Counted from the first letter of the stretch, positions 14,583 to 23,713 are shown. The stretch is 64,000 nucleotides of DNA from JAFTYO01 sp045644765 (GCA_045644765.1 JAZRHM010000001.1:62001-126000), one strand, 5' to 3'. Notes: generated by a model from the letters alone, not told the origin. Numbers and translations are program-made.

Positions 14583-16346
14583 ATGGCTGATTATAAAAAC
14601 AAAAAATCATTAAACGGAAACTCATGGGAAGTTTTATCTGCAGATGAAAGGTTAGCCGAAGCTCTGATGCAACAAAAAAATATTCCTTATATTGTTGCAA
14701 ACATACTTGCTTCCAGAGGCGTTAACACAGAAAATGCCGATCTGTTTTTGAACCCCAAATTACAAACATTGTTACCTAATCCTTCATGCTTAAAAGATAT
14801 GGATAAAGCTGCAAAACGTATAGCAGAAGCTATCATAAACAAAGAACAAATAGGTATAATTGGCGATTATGACGTAGATGGTGCTACTTCAAGTGCAGTA
14901 ATGTGTAAATTCTTAAATTTTTTTGGTATTACCCCATATGTACGCATTCCGGACAGAGAAGAAGGTTATGGCCCCTGCGAAAGTATGTTTACAGACTTTG
15001 ATAACAATGGCATAAAGTTAGTTATAACTACTGACTGCGGTACCAGTGCCTTTGAAGTGTTAGATAAAGCAGCATCTGACGGTTTTGATATAGTTGTTTT
15101 GGATCATCATGAAGCAGAAATTAAATTACCTAAAGTTTTTGCCGTAGTAAATCCCAAAAGGTTAGATGAAAACAATGATTATCCTTATTTAAAATACTTA
15201 GCAGCAGTCGGTGTTGTTTTCATGACAATAGTTGCCGTTAATCGTGAACTTAAAAATATGGGGCACTATACAAACAACAAAGCTCCGGATCTATTAAATT
15301 TTCTCGATTTGGTTGCATTAGGAACGGTTTGTGACGTTGTTCCTCTTTTAGGACTTAACAGAGCTTATGTAAAGCAAGGGCTTAAAATTATAGCTTTGCG
15401 ACAAAACTTAGGTATAAGAGCTTTAAGTGACATTGCCCAAATAGGAGAAAACTTAAGTGCATACCATTTAGGTTTTGTTTTAGGTCCCCGAATTAATGCC
15501 GGCGGTAGAGTTGGTGACCCATCAATAGGAAATAAACTGCTTTGCACCACAAATGAAATTGAAGCTAAGAATCTGGCTGAGAAATTAAATAATTTCAACA
15601 TTGAAAGAAAAGAAATAGAATCGTATGTTTTGCTGCAAGCTATTGAAGTTTTAGAAGGCACACCTCAAGAATATCCGATAGCTTTTGTTTATGGCTCAGA
15701 TTGGCATCAAGGTGTTATAGGCATTGTTGCCGGAAAACTTAAAGAACGATATAATGTCCCTGCATTTGTTATGTCTGTTGAACAAGACGAAGTTAAAGGA
15801 TCAGCACGTTCAATCGCAGGAATTGACTTAGGAGCTTTAATTATTGCAGCAAAAGAAAAAGGCATTTTAACCAAAGGCGGCGGACACACTATGGCTGCCG
15901 GATTTTCTTTAAATGAAGATAAAATAGATGAATTTAAAAAATTTGTCGGAGAATATATAAAATCTAAATTAGGTGAAGAAAAAATAACTCCGATAATAAG
16001 CATAGACGGAACAGTTTCATTATCCGGAGCCAATGAAAAACTTGCTGAAGCGATTGAGCTGCTTGAACCTTTCGGAGCGTCAAACCCCGAACCTAAAATC
16101 ATAATTGAAAATGTTTACTTTACCAATCAATCTATTATAGGAAGCGGTCATGTAAGATGTTTCTTAACTGATGAGTTCGGTCAAAAATTAAAATCCATTG
16201 CTTTTAGAGCGGCAGATACTCAAGTCGGAAAAGAAATTTTGGCTTCAAAAGGTGAACGCTTTGATGTAGCGGGAACTTTGAGAAAAGATACTTGGCAAGG
16301 CAGAACATCTTTACAGTTTATCATAGAAGATATCATGAGGGTATAA
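14583..16346 (+). CDS. recJ: Single-stranded-DNA-specific exonuclease RecJ
   Basis: A 587-residue 5'-3' ssDNA exonuclease acting in recombination and mismatch repair. The DHH phosphoesterase motifs are complete: IGDYDVDGATS (motif I), TTDCGTS, VVLDHHEAE (motif III DHH) and LGPRINAGGRVG. The DHHA1 domain has GGGHTMAAGFSL, and the C-terminal OB-like domain has EPFGASNPEP. Length is normal. ATG 14583 is preceded by an AT-rich region without a clear Shine-Dalgarno. The DUF502 gene follows after 3 bases, so the two form an operon. Confidence 0.95.
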   Translation: MADYKNKKSLNGNSWEVLSADERLAEALMQQKNIPYIVANILASRGVNTENADLFLNPKLQTLLPNPSCLKDMDKAAKRIAEAIINKEQIGIIGDYDVDGATSSAVMCKFLNFFGITPYVRIPDREEGYGPCESMFTDFDNNGIKLVITTDCGTSAFEVLDKAASDGFDIVVLDHHEAEIKLPKVFAVVNPKRLDENNDYPYLKYLAAVGVVFMTIVAVNRELKNMGHYTNNKAPDLLNFLDLVALGTVCDVVPLLGLNRAYVKQGLKIIALRQNLGIRALSDIAQIGENLSAYHLGFVLGPRINAGGRVGDPSIGNKLLCTTNEIEAKNLAEKLNNFNIERKEIESYVLLQAIEVLEGTPQEYPIAFVYGSDWHQGVIGIVAGKLKERYNVPAFVMSVEQDEVKGSARSIAGIDLGALIIAAKEKGILTKGGGHTMAAGFSLNEDKIDEFKKFVGEYIKSKLGEEKITPIISIDGTVSLSGANEKLAEAIELLEPFGASNPEPKIIIENVYFTNQSIIGSGHVRCFLTDEFGQKLKSIAFRAADTQVGKEILASKGERFDVAGTLRKDTWQGRTSLQFIIEDIMRV

Positions 16347-16349
16347 TAA

Positions 16350-17030
16350 ATGAAAAATAAAAGTCATAATACGAAAAATCTCAATAAGCAAAGTCTATCA
16401 TCTAGATTATTAAGCAAACTAAAAGCTTATTTATTTACGGGAATACTCGTTACAGCTCCGGTCACCATTACTTTTTATATGGCGTACAAGCTGATTTTAT
16501 TTATTGATACATCAATTAGTTCTTTACTTGCTCCAAGTATAAACCTAAAACTATATTTTCCGTTTAACATTCCAGGTATCGGACTAATTGTTTTAATTGG
16601 AGCTCTTATTTTAATCGGAATGTTTACTACAGGATATTTTGGGCGTTTTTTTGTTCGTCTCGGTGAACTTATTGTTTCAAAAATGCCGTTTATATCCAGT
16701 GTATATTCATTGTTAAAACAAGTTTTTGAAACTTTCTTTTCTGATAAGAAGCAATCTTTTAATCAAGTAGTATTGTTAGAATATCCTCGTAAAGGTCTTT
16801 GGATATTAGGTTTTGTAAGTGCTAAAACCTCAGGAGAAACATCGGAAAAACTTGGGAGCAATATGCTAAACGTATTTATTCCGACAACCCCTAACCCGAC
16901 ATCAGGTTTCTTAATATTCGTACCTGAAAAAGATGTTATAAAGATGGATATGACAGTGGAAGAAGGATTAAAATTTGTCGTTTCTTGCGGTATAGTTACA
17001 CCTGATATGGTAAATAATAAGAAGAAATAA
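16350..17030 (+). CDS. DUF502 family membrane protein
   Basis: A 226-residue inner-membrane protein with two transmembrane helices (about 28-52, GILVTAPVTITFYMAYKL; and 72-95, IPGIGLIVLIGALILIGM). A conserved cytoplasmic or periplasmic domain follows with MPFISSVYSLLKQVFETF and the FIPTTPNPTSGFLIFVP signature of DUF502. Function is unknown. Starts 3 bases after recJ and ends before a double-sided terminator. Confidence 0.88.
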   Translation: MKNKSHNTKNLNKQSLSSRLLSKLKAYLFTGILVTAPVTITFYMAYKLILFIDTSISSLLAPSINLKLYFPFNIPGIGLIVLIGALILIGMFTTGYFGRFFVRLGELIVSKMPFISSVYSLLKQVFETFFSDKKQSFNQVVLLEYPRKGLWILGFVSAKTSGETSEKLGSNMLNVFIPTTPNPTSGFLIFVPEKDVIKMDMTVEEGLKFVVSCGIVTPDMVNNKKK

Positions 17031-17039
17031 ACTCTGTCC

Positions 17040-17060
17040 TTTTATTGGTGCTCTGAAAAG
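17040..17060. repeat. Copy of the tRNA-Leu(CAG) 3' end
   Basis: These 21 bases are identical to 17216-17236, which cover the last 15 bases of tRNA-Leu(CAG) and the first 6 of its downstream flank. Homology stops on both sides. The copy lies 176 bases from the original and directly after the DUF502 gene. Confidence 0.75.
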
Positions 17061-17071
17061 AAACGCTAAGT

Positions 17072-17097
17072 AAAAAAGCAAGCAACCTTGCTTTTTT
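17072..17097. terminator. Terminator of the recJ-DUF502 operon
   Basis: AAAAAAGCAAG, loop CAAC, CTTGCTTTTTT. The stem is symmetrical and could act in both directions. The spacer 17098-17190 that follows has no recognisable gene. Confidence 0.85.
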
Positions 17098-17190
17098 ATC
17101 TGCAAGTTCTTTGTAACATCTTAATGAGCAAGGGAGTTTTAACGACCACAGCGAATTTAGATGCCTAAGCCATAGTCCTTTTAGGTTACC

Positions 17191-17219
17191 AAAAAAAATC
17201 TCCCCGAAGGGAGTTTTTT
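17191..17219 (-). terminator. Terminator of tRNA-Leu(CAG)
   Basis: Minus strand: CTCCC, loop TTCG, GGGAG, then a long T run. It begins a few bases after the CCA end. Confidence 0.85.
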
Positions 17220-17221
17220 AT

Positions 17222-17308
17222 TGGTGCTCTGAAAAGGACTTGAACCTTCACGAGAATTCTCTCACAAGTACCTGAAACTTGCGCGTCTACCAATTCCGCC
17301 ACCAGAGC
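17222..17308 (-). tRNA. tRNA-Leu (anticodon CAG)
   Basis: 87-nt class II tRNA: acceptor GCTCTGG/TCAGAGC, D region TGGCGGAATTGGTAGACG, anticodon stem CAAGT/ACTTG with loop TTCAGGT (CAG), long variable arm GAGAGAATTCTC, T arm with loop TTCAAGT, encoded CCA. Confidence 0.95.
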
Positions 17309-17361
17309 ACTAAAACACCTGTTTAAATAGGCGTTTTTTTAATTACTGTCAATCAATTTTT

Positions 17362-18171
17362 TTAAAAAATTCCATTGGAATACAAAATTAGCACGCCACC
17401 CAAAATTACCCTATATATCACAAACGGTAAAAAGGTAAATTTTTGAAGCCACTTCATCATAGCAAAAATAACCATCATAGAAAAAATAAACGAAAATCCT
17501 ATTGCATCAATTACATTTCCAATTTCTGTTATATTTGAACTTTTATACAATCTGTACAATTCCAAAGAACCTGCTGCCGCAATTGTTGGAATAGACAGCA
17601 GCATTGAAAACTTTGCAGCATCGCTTCTGTTTACGCCTAAAAACCTTGCCATCGTTATAGTAACTCCTGAACGACTTGTGCCGGGTATCAAAGCTAAACA
17701 TTGCGCCAAACCGATAAATAAAGCATCCTTAAAACTTATATCTGATGTATTTTTAGAGCTTTGTCCTTTTTTATCTGCCACATATAAAATCAGTCCGTAA
17801 ATCAATATGGTCCAACCTATTATCTTAGGATTTCTAAAATATTCCATCCCAAAATTACGTAAACAAAAACCTATAATCAATGCAGGCATAGATGCCAAAA
17901 CTATTTGATATGCAAGACGATTTCCTTGGTTTGAAAAATTAGGTAAACAACATTTAGATAACATCCCTTTGATTATTTCTATAATATCTTTATAAAAATA
18001 TATCATTACTGCAACAATTGATCCTATATGCAAAGCTATATCAACTGCCAAACCTTGATCTTCAAAAGGTGTAAATTCGGCAAACAATATCAAATGTCCG
18101 GAAGAGCTAATCGGTAAAAATTCGGTAATACCTTGAACAATAGACAACCAAACAGTTTGCAATATAGACAT
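17362..18171 (-). CDS. uppP: Undecaprenyl-diphosphate phosphatase
   Basis: A 269-residue polytopic membrane protein of the BacA/UppP family. It has the two catalytic motifs, QGITEFLPISSSGHL near residue 15 and PGTSRSGVTITMARFLG near residue 165, and about eight hydrophobic helices. It recycles the undecaprenyl carrier lipid for peptidoglycan and O-antigen synthesis by removing a phosphate from C55-PP. Length is normal. It starts 3 bases after the M23 peptidase gene, in an operon xseA-M23-uppP on the minus strand. Confidence 0.95.
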   Translation of the reverse strand: MSILQTVWLSIVQGITEFLPISSSGHLILFAEFTPFEDQGLAVDIALHIGSIVAVMIYFYKDIIEIIKGMLSKCCLPNFSNQGNRLAYQIVLASMPALIIGFCLRNFGMEYFRNPKIIGWTILIYGLILYVADKKGQSSKNTSDISFKDALFIGLAQCLALIPGTSRSGVTITMARFLGVNRSDAAKFSMLLSIPTIAAAGSLELYRLYKSSNITEIGNVIDAIGFSFIFSMMVIFAMMKWLQKFTFLPFVIYRVILGGVLILYSNGIF

Positions 18172-18174
18172 TAT

Positions 18175-19020
18175 TTAATCCTTAGCTATGAATACTTTAC
18201 AATTTTCTTTATTATTTTCTAACAATGAATGAGGTCTAAATCTTATATCATTAAGTGTTACTCCCCAGTGTAAATGAGGGCCGGTTGCTCTACCGGTAGC
18301 GCCGACAAGTCCTATAACATCGCCTTTGTTAACATTTTGATCTTCATTGACTAAAACCTTACTAAGATGCGCATAAATCGTCTTTAAGCCTTGTCCATGA
18401 TCAAGAATTACCATATTTCCGGAATAAAAATAATTTCCTCCGGCAAGTAAAACCTTTCCATCTCCTGAAGCTCTTATTTTTGTTCCTTCCGGTGCCGCTA
18501 TATCAACACCGGTATGCGGACTTTTAGGAACATCATTAAATATACGTTGATTACCAAAATATCCGCTTATTCTGCCATCAAGCGGTAAGACAAAACCTTT
18601 TTTCCAATCTTGCGAATCTGTACCACTCTTATTTAGAGCATTTTTCACATCCGTTCTTTCTCTTAAAATTTCACTTTCATCGTTAGCAGAAGGCGTAACC
18701 TTGTTTTGCGCTACCCCTTTAATGCTTTGAACATTCCAATTATGTTTTTTTACTTTTATATCATATTGCCTAGATATATTATCATTATAAATAACTTCCA
18801 AAACCTTATTTGGGTTTTCATCACGTGATAATGCAATTAAAAATTCGCCTTCATCATTTACATCATATTCTTTATCAGAAAATTTTATTTTCGTTGCATC
18901 TTTAGCTATACCATATAAAAGTTCACCTTGCTCAATATTACCACAAAGTTTCACTTCTTTGGCAAACGTTTCAAAACAGAATAAAAAGCTACAAATCAAA
19001 CAAATCAAACTGTTCCGCAT
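18175..19020 (-). CDS. Periplasmic M23 family metallopeptidase
   Basis: A 281-residue protein with a signal peptide (MRNSLICLICSFLFCFETFA). Residues 20-130 form a variable beta-rich region, and residues 145-265 the M23 (lysostaphin-type) domain, with zinc ligands in SPHTGVDIAAP and GPHLHWGV, plus IYAHLSKVLV. It probably cuts peptide cross-bridges of peptidoglycan or regulates such an enzyme. All zinc and catalytic His residues are present, so activity is plausible. Its ATG lies inside the last 11 codons of xseA (32-base overlap), implying translational coupling. Confidence 0.9.
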   Translation of the reverse strand: MRNSLICLICSFLFCFETFAKEVKLCGNIEQGELLYGIAKDATKIKFSDKEYDVNDEGEFLIALSRDENPNKVLEVIYNDNISRQYDIKVKKHNWNVQSIKGVAQNKVTPSANDESEILRERTDVKNALNKSGTDSQDWKKGFVLPLDGRISGYFGNQRIFNDVPKSPHTGVDIAAPEGTKIRASGDGKVLLAGGNYFYSGNMVILDHGQGLKTIYAHLSKVLVNEDQNVNKGDVIGLVGATGRATGPHLHWGVTLNDIRFRPHSLLENNKENCKVFIAKD

Positions 19021-20284
19021 CTCTATTCTCCACGACCTTTGTTTTTACTATACCATCAACAAAACGTATGTTTAATTCGCCACTTCTTTTTGCATGTGAA
19101 GCATCATAAAGCGTTTTAAAATGCCTATCTGTTACCCAAGCAAAGCCTCGCTTCAAAACGCTATCAACAGAAACGCCTTCCAGTCTTGAAGCTAAAGAAC
19201 TCAACATTGTTTTTTGTTTCTCAACTATATTATTTATCAAATACGGCTTTAATCCGACCAAACCCACGTTTTGCTGTTTTATTCCCATATAATTAGACAT
19301 TGCCATTTTAATCCGCTCAGATATATCATCAATTTTTTGCTGATTTTCCAACACAATTTGTTCCAAATTTGGGATTCCTCTTCCAAGACCTTCAATCTTT
19401 TGTTCATATTCCTTAAACATGCGATACATTGCATTTACATATCTTCCTTGATAAGATGATAAAGCAAACATTAAATCAGATTTAACAGGAACGGCAAATT
19501 CGGCTGCACCGGTAGGCGTAGGGGCTCTGACATCTGCAACATAGTCAATCAACATTGTATCTGTTTCATGTCCGACTGCTGAAATAATCGGTATTTGGCT
19601 ATTGTATACAGCTCTTATAACAATTTCTTCATTGAAAGGCCATAAATCTTCCAAACTTCCACCGCCTCTTGCCACAATCAGGACATCAGGTCTTGGTATA
19701 TCAGCAACGGGAAGTTTGTTAAATCCGTCAATAGCTTGTGCAATCTTATCGGCGGCACCCTCACCTTGCACCGGTGTCGGCCAGACAATTATACGTGTAG
19801 GGAAACGGTCACTTACGCGATGGATAATATCTCTGATAACTGCTCCTGATGCGCTTGTAACCACACCTATGACTTTTGGTAAAAATGGTATTTTTTGTTT
19901 GTGTGCTACATCAAACAAACCTTCTTGCAAAAATTTTTGCTTTCTTTCTTCCAAGAGTTTTAATAAAGCGCCGGTTCCTGCAACTTCTAAACGCTCTATC
20001 ACAAGTTGGTATGATGATTTTCCTGCGAAAGTTGTTATTTTTCCGGTTGCAATTACTTCTAAGCCATCTTCTATTTTAACATTAAGAGCTGAAGCTACAC
20101 CTTTCCAACAAACAGCTGATAATACAGCATTAGCATCTTTTAAAGCTAAATACCAATGTCCGGAATCCGCCTTTTTTGCACCAAAAATTTCACCTCTAAC
20201 CCTAATCTGATTAAAAGTTGTTTCCACACACTTTTTTATAGCAAAAGAAATTTCGCTTACACTATATTCCGTTAATTGCAACAT
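18989..20284 (-). CDS. xseA: Exodeoxyribonuclease VII large subunit
   Basis: A 431-residue protein starting at ATG 20284, which has GAGG 5 bases upstream; an upstream in-frame ATG at 20299 lacks one. It has an N-terminal OB-fold (VRGEIFGAKKADSGHWYLALKD), then the catalytic core with VVTSASGAVIRDI, RFPTRIIVWPTPVQG, IVARGGGSLEDLWPFNEE and SAVGHETD. A long coiled coil (residues 280-370) binds the small subunit. It degrades ssDNA from both ends together with XseB. No xseB is recognisable near it. Confidence 0.94.
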   Translation of the reverse strand: MLQLTEYSVSEISFAIKKCVETTFNQIRVRGEIFGAKKADSGHWYLALKDANAVLSAVCWKGVASALNVKIEDGLEVIATGKITTFAGKSSYQLVIERLEVAGTGALLKLLEERKQKFLQEGLFDVAHKQKIPFLPKVIGVVTSASGAVIRDIIHRVSDRFPTRIIVWPTPVQGEGAADKIAQAIDGFNKLPVADIPRPDVLIVARGGGSLEDLWPFNEEIVIRAVYNSQIPIISAVGHETDTMLIDYVADVRAPTPTGAAEFAVPVKSDLMFALSSYQGRYVNAMYRMFKEYEQKIEGLGRGIPNLEQIVLENQQKIDDISERIKMAMSNYMGIKQQNVGLVGLKPYLINNIVEKQKTMLSSLASRLEGVSVDSVLKRGFAWVTDRHFKTLYDASHAKRSGELNIRFVDGIVKTKVVENRDAEQFDLFDL

Positions 20285-20365
20285 TTTATCCTCTATCATA
20301 ATCTACATTCTAAACGTATATATGACAGATGCAATAACTAAAAGTATTTACAAACAAAAAAGATA

Positions 20366-20394
20366 TTGCATTTAGCGTCAAAAAAAATTATTAT
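20366..20394 (+). promoter_or_regulatory. Candidate promoter of the four-gene zeta-kinase cluster
   Basis: TTGCAT (20366-20371), 17-base spacer, TATTAT (20389-20394), 30 bases before the first start codon of the cluster. Confidence 0.55.
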
Positions 20395-20424
20395 ATGGTA
20401 AGTTGATTTTCATAGGAGATTTTT

Positions 20425-20598
20425 ATGACTAAAATTCCTTTAATAAAACCATTAAGTAAAGCTGCAGTAGGAAAACGTTTAAATGGTATATTCAGTATAT
20501 TTCAAGCATTGAGTTTTGCTTTAGCATCTGCTTTTGTCTCTATCGTTTCCAATGCGAAAGAAGGGCTGACTAATCAAAATAATAAAGGTAGGGAATAA
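20425..20598 (+). CDS. Unknown 57-residue protein, first gene of the zeta-kinase cluster
   Basis: A short ORF with TAGGAG 9 bases before its ATG. The product is basic at the start (MTKIPLIKPLSKAAVGKR), has a hydrophobic middle (FSIFQALSFALASAFVSIV) and a polar tail, so it may be a small membrane or amphipathic-helix peptide. I do not recognise it. The gene starts 8 bases before the next, and a promoter lies just upstream, which supports real expression. Confidence 0.5.
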   Translation: MTKIPLIKPLSKAAVGKRLNGIFSIFQALSFALASAFVSIVSNAKEGLTNQNNKGRE

Positions 20599-20606
20599 TA
20601 TATATC

Positions 20607-21020
20607 ATGGAAAAATTTGAGATAATTCCTGCAGAGTTTTACTTTGATAAAATTGGTGTTATTGTAAAAGTAGAATTAAATGAAGACCATGTTTTCAGAG
20701 GAGAACTGGTATATGATGGGCGCAATCAAATCATATTTAATCGCAATGATAAGAAATTTTTTCTTCTTACCCAAATAGCTCCTAATATTCGCAAACGCAT
20801 ATTAAAGAGCAAATATGTTACAATTGCAGAATATTTCAATGATGAAATCATGCAAGCCTATGATATCAGTGTTCGCTTGATAGATGAAATTCCCGGCGAA
20901 GATAACTACATGGAAGAAATGCAAAAATATATTGAAAATCTTAAATCTGAATTAGGTGATGAAAAGTTTAACGAATTAAAAAGGCAAGCCATACATTCTT
21001 TTGATAAACTGATGCAATAG
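20607..21020 (+). CDS. Unknown 137-residue protein in the zeta-kinase cluster
   Basis: A soluble protein, mixed beta then alpha. The N-terminal half is strand-rich (GVIVKVELNEDHVFRGELVYDG), and the C-terminal 40 residues are helical and charged (MEEMQKYIENLKSELGDEKF). It has no signal peptide. I do not recognise a family. It sits 8 bases after the 57-residue gene and 14 bases before the next small gene, in the order expected of an operon. No pairing role is proven. Confidence 0.6.
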   Translation: MEKFEIIPAEFYFDKIGVIVKVELNEDHVFRGELVYDGRNQIIFNRNDKKFFLLTQIAPNIRKRILKSKYVTIAEYFNDEIMQAYDISVRLIDEIPGEDNYMEEMQKYIENLKSELGDEKFNELKRQAIHSFDKLMQ

Positions 21021-21034
21021 AAAGCAAAAAATTA

Positions 21035-21214
21035 ATGATGGAATATTTAAAAAGAAAACTTTGTAAACTTAAACCATCTGATTTTGATGAAGTCAGATTT
21101 CCACGCTATTATGAAGAAAACGGCACATTAATCAAAGAATGCGAAAATGGAGAAGTATGGGAAGTTGCCTTAGATAAAAAACATCATGAAATTTTATTAA
21201 AGAGGTTGAAATGA
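21035..21214 (+). CDS. Small protein overlapping the zeta-like kinase, candidate antitoxin
   Basis: A 59-residue ORF (two adjacent ATGs at 21035 and 21038) whose TGA overlaps the ATG of the kinase gene by 4 bases (ATGA), the classic coupling arrangement. The product is charged and soluble: MMEYLKRKLCKLKPSDFDE, then CENGEVWEVALDKKHH. It does not match the epsilon antitoxin by eye, but small proteins of about 60 residues often precede proteobacterial zeta-type kinases. The antitoxin role is inferred from position only. Confidence 0.55.
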   Translation: MMEYLKRKLCKLKPSDFDEVRFPRYYEENGTLIKECENGEVWEVALDKKHHEILLKRLK

Positions 21215-21909
21215 GCAAACAAAATTGGTTGGTCATCATTGCCGGACCAAATGGTGCCGGAAAATCAACTTTTTATCACCAGATTTTACAATCTGATCCT
21301 TTATTTAAAAATGCACCTTTTGTTAATTTAGATAACTATGCCAAAGAAATGGTTGCCCAAAATGGTGGAACTACTGAAGATTACTTTATTCAGGCCGGGC
21401 GTAAAGTACGACAAAGTATTGACAACTATTTTAAAAAAAAGAAAAGCTTTGTTTATGAAACCACATCTTCCGGTTTATCTCACCTTAAAATAATGGAAAA
21501 TGCTCGCAATAGAGGCTACAAAGTAGCAACCATTTTTATCGGACTTTCAAAAGTAGAACTATCACATCTTCGTGTACAACAAAGGGTAAATGAAGGTGGC
21601 CATAACGTATCACCGGAAGATATTGAACGCCGTTTTCCAAAAGTAATTAAAAATTTTCCAAACATGTTGGCTCGTAGCGATATTGCAGCCGTTTTTGATA
21701 ATTCGGGCAGAACCCCTTATAAATTAATTTTTTTAATGGACAAATACCATTTTCGTGTTTTTTACACATACCCTCGTTGGGTTAAAGAAGCAACCAAGGG
21801 AAGAAACACTAGTAAAAACTTTATTTTTGTTAATACAAATGATATTAAAGAAAACAAAAAAGAGTTTTTTACTAAAATTGCTAAGCAACTATTTTTAAAT
21901 ACAAAGTAA
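21211..21909 (+). CDS. Zeta-toxin-like P-loop kinase
   Basis: A 232-residue P-loop protein with Walker A GPNGAGKST (residues 12-20). A conserved Asp in VNLDNYAKEM matches the zeta substrate-binding Asp. YETTSSG, the strand VATIFIGL, and the Arg-rich lid RVQQRVNEGGHNVSPEDI followed by ERRF are the zeta_toxin/UDP-GlcNAc kinase layout. Zeta toxins phosphorylate UDP-GlcNAc and block cell-wall synthesis, but many relatives have other substrates. The start overlaps the preceding small ORF. The gene converges on dnaG with only 4 bases between stops and no visible terminator. Confidence 0.82.
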   Translation: MSKQNWLVIIAGPNGAGKSTFYHQILQSDPLFKNAPFVNLDNYAKEMVAQNGGTTEDYFIQAGRKVRQSIDNYFKKKKSFVYETTSSGLSHLKIMENARNRGYKVATIFIGLSKVELSHLRVQQRVNEGGHNVSPEDIERRFPKVIKNFPNMLARSDIAAVFDNSGRTPYKLIFLMDKYHFRVFYTYPRWVKEATKGRNTSKNFIFVNTNDIKENKKEFFTKIAKQLFLNTK

Positions 21910-21913
21910 AGTG

Positions 21914-23698
21914 TTAGTCTTTATCACTCTCTTGTATCAACATATCTCTTTCGGCTTTTAAATTAAGATAATGTTGATAATCCTCATCATCAGCCATATT
22001 ATTTTCAAGCTTTATTTTGTATTCGTTGATATCTTTGTTTAATTCTTTTATTTGAACAGCTATCATTAAACAGTCTATTTGGCGTTTGATATCATTAATA
22101 CGAGGATTTTGAGATTTCAACATACCGATTTCCCATAAGGAACTGAGTTTATCATCAAAGCCGACTAACTTTAATTGTTCCAACAATTCTTTAGATAAAA
22201 TTTCCGGATTTTCATGAAAAATATCAATTACACGTTGCATCATATCATACAAATTAAATTTTGAGATATCAAACATTAAAATTTTTTCTTCAAAATCTCC
22301 AACCAATTCGGGGAAAAGTATCATACCTGCCAAAATAAAGCGGATATCAATATCTGCTAGCACAGGCTTAATATTATGAACTTTTCTTTTATAATTATGT
22401 TGTCTTGCTGTATATGTTTTTAATGCACCCTTTCCGAAATTTTCATATATGCGTTTTTGCATTTCTTGCACATAATAGTTTCTGACTTTTTCATCACCTA
22501 TTTTTGCCACCTCTTCCATAAGCGTTTTTTCAATTAAAGCTTTTTGTTCCGGAGTAGATGATGGTTTATCCTTAACATTTTTATCCCATAAAAGTTGCAT
22601 CAATGGTGTGGTATGTTGCATCAATGACAAAAATTCGTCCTTACCTTTAAGTTTTAAGAACTCATCCGGATCAAGTTTCTCAGGTAAAAACATAAACTTT
22701 AATGAGTAACCGGCTTTTAATATGGGTAAAGCCCTTTCAACTGAACGTAGCGCCGCTTTCTGCCCTGCATTATCTCCATCGAAACAAAGAATCGGCTCTG
22801 GCACAATTTTCCACGCCAGCTTGATTTGTTCTTCAGTTAAAGCCGTCCCCATAGGAGCTGCCGCATAACCGAAACCAAATCTATCCAACGCTATAACGTC
22901 CATATAACCTTCACATATAAGAAAATTTCTGGCCTTATATCCTTCGTCTTTAGCATAATTGATATTATAAAGAGTTCTTCTTTTGTTAAAAATAGGTGTT
23001 TCAGGAGAATTTAAATATTTCGGCTGCCCATCACCCATAATACGACCACCAAAAGCCACCACTCTAGACTTACTGTCAAGTATCGGGATTACAACTCTGT
23101 CTCTGAAAAAATCATGAGCCAATCGATTTTGCGTATCAGAAGTAACTATCAAACCAAGCTCAGACATATCATGTTCGCTTACACCTTTAGATGCAAGATA
23201 AGCTTTCAGACCATTATTGTTCGGGGCATAACCTAAACGAAACTTTTTAATCAATTCATCATCAAGGCCACGCCCGTAAAAATATTCTAAACCATGAGCT
23301 CCAACAGGCATATACAGATTTTTTTCATAATATGCCGTTGCCAGCTCCATAACATCATACAGTGACTGTTGCTTTTCTTGTTCTGCAGTTTTTTCTTTTG
23401 AAAACTTTGGCATAGGTAATCCGGCTTTTCGGGATAATTTTTCCAAAGCATCTACAAACGGAAGATTATTCGCCTCCATTTCAAACTTTACGATATCGCC
23501 ATGCGCTCCACACCCGAAACAGTGATAAAAACCTTTAACCTCATTTACGGTAAAAGACGGTGTTTTTTCGTTATGGAAAGGGCAAAGACCTAAATATTCA
23601 CGACCTTTACGGGTGAGCTTTACTTTTTCAGACACGACATCTGCAATAGAAACTCTATCCCTTAGCTCTTCTATAAATTTTTGTAAATTATTTTCCAT
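21914..23698 (-). CDS. dnaG: DNA primase
   Basis: A 594-residue primase. The N-terminal CHC2 zinc site is Cys39-His42...Cys60-Cys63 (CPFHNEKTPSFT and FYHCFGCGAHGD). The TOPRIM core contains LICEGYMDVIALDRFG and CFDGDNAGQKAALR, followed by the C-terminal helicase-binding helical bundle. It lays down RNA primers at the replication fork. Length is normal. It is preceded by yqeY, the standard alphaproteobacterial order, but rpoD, which usually follows, is absent; the zeta cluster converges here instead. Confidence 0.96.
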   Translation of the reverse strand: MENNLQKFIEELRDRVSIADVVSEKVKLTRKGREYLGLCPFHNEKTPSFTVNEVKGFYHCFGCGAHGDIVKFEMEANNLPFVDALEKLSRKAGLPMPKFSKEKTAEQEKQQSLYDVMELATAYYEKNLYMPVGAHGLEYFYGRGLDDELIKKFRLGYAPNNNGLKAYLASKGVSEHDMSELGLIVTSDTQNRLAHDFFRDRVVIPILDSKSRVVAFGGRIMGDGQPKYLNSPETPIFNKRRTLYNINYAKDEGYKARNFLICEGYMDVIALDRFGFGYAAAPMGTALTEEQIKLAWKIVPEPILCFDGDNAGQKAALRSVERALPILKAGYSLKFMFLPEKLDPDEFLKLKGKDEFLSLMQHTTPLMQLLWDKNVKDKPSSTPEQKALIEKTLMEEVAKIGDEKVRNYYVQEMQKRIYENFGKGALKTYTARQHNYKRKVHNIKPVLADIDIRFILAGMILFPELVGDFEEKILMFDISKFNLYDMMQRVIDIFHENPEILSKELLEQLKLVGFDDKLSSLWEIGMLKSQNPRINDIKRQIDCLMIAVQIKELNKDINEYKIKLENNMADDEDYQHYLNLKAERDMLIQESDKD

Positions 23699-23713
23699 AA
23701 CGCCAATACTTTT

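Noticed and set aside
21035..21214. Identification of the 59-residue protein as an epsilon antitoxin
   Set aside because: No sequence resemblance to epsilon could be seen; only the position suggests an antitoxin.
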